Shown: positions 60,965 through 64,000 of the stretch, piece after piece
Layout: each line of letters begins with the position of its first letter
Numbering within the stretch: the stretch's first letter is position 1
From: Leifsonia sp. ALI-44-B
GTDB taxonomy: Bacteria; Actinomycetota; Actinomycetes; Actinomycetales; Microbacteriaceae
Direction: 5' to 3'
Length of the DNA stretch: 64,000 bases
Assembly (NCBI RefSeq): GCF_001984125.1
Contig: NZ_MTQL01000006.1
Location: 992,001 to 1,056,000, forward strand
Notes under the pieces: model-generated
Seen by the model: the letters and a program-made list of their open reading frames with translations, nothing else
Told to the model about the DNA's origin: nothing
Database searches by the model: none
Translations under genes and position numbers: made by a program

Positions 60965-63900
60965 GTGTCCCCCTCCGCTTTCTCGCGCTCCACGCGCACC
61001 CTGTTACCGCCGCTGGCGCTCGCGCTGACGGCCGCCGTCGGCATCGGTGCCGCACCGCTGCCCGCCGTCGCTGCTTCGGTTTCGACGTCTACGTCGGCAT
61101 TCGGAACGGCGTCGTCCGCGCCCGCCGGCGTCGACGCGCTGCCCGCCTCGGCGTCTTCAGCCTCGGCGTCTCCCGCTTCGTCGTCGGCCGCCCGCGCGGC
61201 CGTGGCCGCCGCAGCTGCTTCGGCCTCACCCCTCGTCGTCACCGAGATCGTTGGCGACAACGTGGGCTACGACGAGTTCGAATACTTCGAGGTGACCAAC
61301 GTCTCCGACGCCCCCGTGACGGTGGGCGGCGAGGGCGGCTACTCCTTCGCCTACAGCTTCACCAACGCCGCCGATGTGGCGCGCGACAAGCCGCTCGTCG
61401 TCGAGACCCCGACCGTCGTGCCGGCCGGCGGCACCGTCGTGTTCTGGCTGAGCTACACGGCCACCAACGTCGACTCCTTCGCCCGCACGGTCGACGAGTT
61501 CCGCGCCCACTTCGGTGCGGCCGTCGACTACCCGGTCGTGCGCGTCACCGGTCAGGCCGGTATCGCCAACGGCGGCGAGCGCGGTGTGCGTGTGCTGTCG
61601 GGCGGTTCGCCCGTGAGCTGGTCGTGGGCGCCCAAGGGTTCGATGGCGGCCGGGCTCGGCGTGAACTTCGCGCTGCCGGCCGACCCGACCGTGGCGGCGA
61701 TGGACGTGCTCGAGACATCCGTGGCCCCGACGCCCGGAAGCGTGAAGCCCGAGGCTGTCGGCGGCACGCCGAACCCCGAGCCGACGCCGACACCTGCGCC
61801 GACCACCGCGCCGACGGCGACGCCCACCCCGGCGCCCACGGCCACGCCCGAGCCGACCGCGACCCCCACCGCCACGCCCACGGCCACCCCCACGGCAACC
61901 CCGCAGCCGACGGCCACCCCCACCGCGACGCCCGCACCCACCCCGGCCCCCACGGCCACCCCGGGCCCCGCGCCCACTCCCCTGCCCGACCCGTCGCTCG
62001 TCACGGCGCCGCTCCAGATCACCGAGCTGCTGCCCGACTCCGCCAACGTGGGCGGCGGCGACGGCTACGAGTTCATCGAGGTCTACAACGCCACCGCCGA
62101 GCCCGTGAACTTCGCCGACTACGAGATCAACTACCTCTACCCCGTCGACACGACGTCGAACAGCAATGCGGTGCGCTGGCCCAGCATCCCGAACGACCCC
62201 ATCATCGAGCCGGGTAAGACGCTCGTGCTCTGGGTGAAGAACTCGGGCAACCAGGCCCTCACGGCGGCGGACTTCAACGCCAAGTTCGGCACGAACCTCG
62301 AGGCCGGCTCATCCCTGGTCGAGATCCAGAGTGCGGGCATGGCCAACGGCTCGGCCCGCGGCATCCAGATCGTCACCCAGACGGGCATCGGCATCAACCG
62401 CGCCTACTACAACATGAACGCCAACGTTAAGGATGTCGCGGCCGACCGCGGCATCCAGTACGCCGTGCAGCCCACCGACACCACCCTGCAGCGCCTCGTC
62501 GGTCAGGACGCCGCGAACCCCGGCCGCGTCTCGGCCGACCAGGTTCCCGCTGGCCTCATGATCCAGCCCGCGGATGCCGCAGCCCCCGTCATCGCCGACG
62601 CCACCCCCGCGAGCATCGACCCGAAGGCCGACTTCGTGATCGACCTCGGCATCACCGACGCCCAGCAGGTGCGCACCGCGACCCTGACCTTGCGCAACGA
62701 CATCGACGCCGACACGCGCACCGTGAACCTCACGGTGGGTGCCGACGGCCGCTTCCGCCACACGGTCGCCGCCGCCGACCTCACGGGCAAGGCCTGGTAC
62801 GAGTACACGGTCACCGCGACCGACGGCCGCAACAGCGCCACCACCGAACCCCGCCGCCTCGCCGTCGACGGTGTCGACACGGCGCCGCTCCGTCTCAACG
62901 TCGACGAGGGCGAATTCCTCGGCGGCACGTCGACCATCTCGGCCGCCACGCGCACGTTCCCGAGCGTCATCGACCTCGGCATCGACGGCAAGCCGGTCGC
63001 GACCTCGCCGTCGCTGCCCGACCAGCCCGTCTTCGCGTTCGAGGCCACGCAGGTGAACACGTTCTTCCGCAACGGCGTGCGCATCGGCGACGACGTGCTG
63101 CGCATCTTCGACGACGGCATCTTCGAGGGCTGGGACACCATCTCCACGCCCGTGCCCCTCACCTACGTGGTGCAGGGCGACGAACTGGTCGTGAGCGTGT
63201 GGGCCGGCACCAAGGCCGCACCGGTGATCGACCTCAACGAGAACAACGACGACTTCCAGATCCGGGGCCTGCGTCTCGTGCTGCCCGACGGCCGCACGCT
63301 GCAGCCGTCGAACTACACCGACCCCGCCAAGGTGCTCGACATGGGCGACTCGACCGGAAAGCTCGACTTCTTCGAGGCGCGATTCGCGCTGCCTGCCGAC
63401 GCTTTCACGGCCGCGGCCTACAACTGGGACACCACGACGACCACCGACGGCGCCCACACGGTGCGCGCGGCATCCGGAACCGATGTGCTCGAGCGCGGCG
63501 TGCGCGTCGACAACACCGTGCCCGACATCCGCTCGACCATCGTCGACGGCAGCCCCTACCAGGGCGAGATCGTCATCAACGGCGACATCACGGATGCCGG
63601 ATCGGGCGTGGCCGACACGCGTGCGACGCTCGACGGCCAGCCCATCACGCTGCCGCACACCACGTCGTCGCTCGACCTCGCCGCAGGTGAACACGCCCTC
63701 ATGATCGAGGCGACGGATGCCGTGGGCAACGTCGGCCGCTACGAGGCGTCGTTCACCACCTTTGAGGAGCAGCCCACGGGCGGCCTCGTCGCCCCCGAAG
63801 ACGGAGCCGTGCTCACGGCCGACGACGTCACCCTGCAGGCCCAGGTCACCGACCCGACGGGAGACCGCCTCAACGTGGACTTCCTCGAGGGCACGCGCCT

Positions 63901-64000
63901 CGCCCCGACCGACGCGGCCGTCAAGAGCTACGCCGGCACCACGGGAACGGCCTCGGATGTCGCCCGCACCGAACGTGAGCCGCTGACTGCAGACGAACTC
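60965..64000 (+). CDS. secreted lamin-tail-domain (LTD) protein, 3' end outside the window
   Basis: 1012 codons are open from GTG 60965 to the window edge, in frame throughout, so it is longer than shown. GAAGGTG lies five bases before the GTG. Residues 1-37 are a signal peptide (LLPPLALALTAAVGIGAAPL). A lamin-tail domain begins near residue 88 (PLVVTEIVGDN, EYFEVTNVSDAPV) and a second near 350 (LQITELLPDS, YEFIEVYNATAEPV). Between them lies a long Pro/Thr linker (about 270-340). Beta-rich domains follow, including VDNTVPDIRSTIVDG near residue 845 (Ig-like). Such proteins often carry a metallophosphoesterase further on; that part is outside this window. Confidence 0.85.
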   Translation, partial: MSPSAFSRSTRTLLPPLALALTAAVGIGAAPLPAVAASVSTSTSAFGTASSAPAGVDALPASASSASASPASSSAARAAVAAAAASASPLVVTEIVGDNVGYDEFEYFEVTNVSDAPVTVGGEGGYSFAYSFTNAADVARDKPLVVETPTVVPAGGTVVFWLSYTATNVDSFARTVDEFRAHFGAAVDYPVVRVTGQAGIANGGERGVRVLSGGSPVSWSWAPKGSMAAGLGVNFALPADPTVAAMDVLETSVAPTPGSVKPEAVGGTPNPEPTPTPAPTTAPTATPTPAPTATPEPTATPTATPTATPTATPQPTATPTATPAPTPAPTATPGPAPTPLPDPSLVTAPLQITELLPDSANVGGGDGYEFIEVYNATAEPVNFADYEINYLYPVDTTSNSNAVRWPSIPNDPIIEPGKTLVLWVKNSGNQALTAADFNAKFGTNLEAGSSLVEIQSAGMANGSARGIQIVTQTGIGINRAYYNMNANVKDVAADRGIQYAVQPTDTTLQRLVGQDAANPGRVSADQVPAGLMIQPADAAAPVIADATPASIDPKADFVIDLGITDAQQVRTATLTLRNDIDADTRTVNLTVGADGRFRHTVAAADLTGKAWYEYTVTATDGRNSATTEPRRLAVDGVDTAPLRLNVDEGEFLGGTSTISAATRTFPSVIDLGIDGKPVATSPSLPDQPVFAFEATQVNTFFRNGVRIGDDVLRIFDDGIFEGWDTISTPVPLTYVVQGDELVVSVWAGTKAAPVIDLNENNDDFQIRGLRLVLPDGRTLQPSNYTDPAKVLDMGDSTGKLDFFEARFALPADAFTAAAYNWDTTTTTDGAHTVRAASGTDVLERGVRVDNTVPDIRSTIVDGSPYQGEIVINGDITDAGSGVADTRATLDGQPITLPHTTSSLDLAAGEHALMIEATDAVGNVGRYEASFTTFEEQPTGGLVAPEDGAVLTADDVTLQAQVTDPTGDRLNVDFLEGTRLAPTDAAVKSYAGTTGTASDVARTEREPLTADEL
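61771..61990. repeat. Pro/Thr linker coding repeat
   Basis: Repeated ACC/ACG-CCC/CCG units (P-T-A-T-P type) over about 70 residues join the two lamin-tail domains. Typical surface-protein spacer; the underlying DNA is repetitive. Confidence 0.75.

Overview
The window is GC-rich (roughly two thirds G+C), gene-dense chromosomal DNA from an actinobacterium, most likely a member of the Microbacteriaceae. The pointers are the codon bias, the run galU / 5-formyl-THF cyclo-ligase / FmdB / MscL, the class Ib nrdHIEF operon, the Ku/LigD pair, a DUF4011 helicase-like protein carrying an MTES_1575-type nuclease domain, and many genes whose -10 box lies only 6-8 nt before the start codon (leaderless mRNAs). 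I see no phage, transposon, CRISPR array or rRNA. One tRNA gene (Ala, CGC) is present.

Layout. 1-4.8 kb: cell-surface glycan genes (GT2, GT4 and WcbI-like genes in one overlapping minus-strand run, plus a divergent glycosyltransferase). 4.9-10.9 kb: amino-acid catabolism, with sdaA, then a minus-strand ocd-ctlX-DUF255 operon read away from an Lrp/AsnC regulator (citrulline to ornithine to proline). 10.9-20.5 kb: small oxidoreductases, each next to a DNA-binding regulator (F420-type reductase/ArsR-like, SDR/MerR, FMN reductase, MDR, AKR), with hypothetical membrane proteins and a DUF4259 protein. 20.6-26.8 kb: HrpA helicase, a PRISE-type SDR and a second SDR. 26.9-31.3 kb: nrdHIEF, whose upstream region holds an NrdR box, three DnaA boxes and a hairpin/T-run leader. 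31.3-36.4 kb: MFS protein, acyl-CoA dehydrogenase and a large secreted subtilase. 36.3-38.9 kb: a CsoR-like repressor and a CopB-type copper ATPase, each with a matching palindromic operator. 39-42.4 kb: Ohr, a head-to-tail double GntR regulator, a second GntR-like regulator and a small unknown protein. 42.6-46.5 kb: divergent Ku and LigD (bacterial NHEJ). 46.5-49.8 kb: heptamer repeats, a VOC protein, a sugar-dehydrogenase lipoprotein, tRNA-Ala and a membrane protein. 50-54.7 kb: RimJ-like acetyltransferase, GalU, MTHFS, FmdB, MscL and an MFS exporter. 54.8-60.9 kb: a small protein downstream of a 1446-residue helicase/nuclease-like protein with eroded ATPase motifs, and a divergent FUSC permease. 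61-64 kb: a secreted lamin-tail-domain protein cut by the window edge.

The most unusual items are the helicase-like protein without a P-loop lysine, the tandem GntR regulator with a convergent relative, the 117-bp antisense overlap between the subtilase and copper-ATPase genes, the layered nrd promoter region, and two adjacent arrays of exactly six 7-bp repeats after ligD. Most start sites were re-chosen from ribosome-binding sites, overlaps and -10 boxes, so they often differ from the longest open frame. Promoter and operator calls are read by eye.
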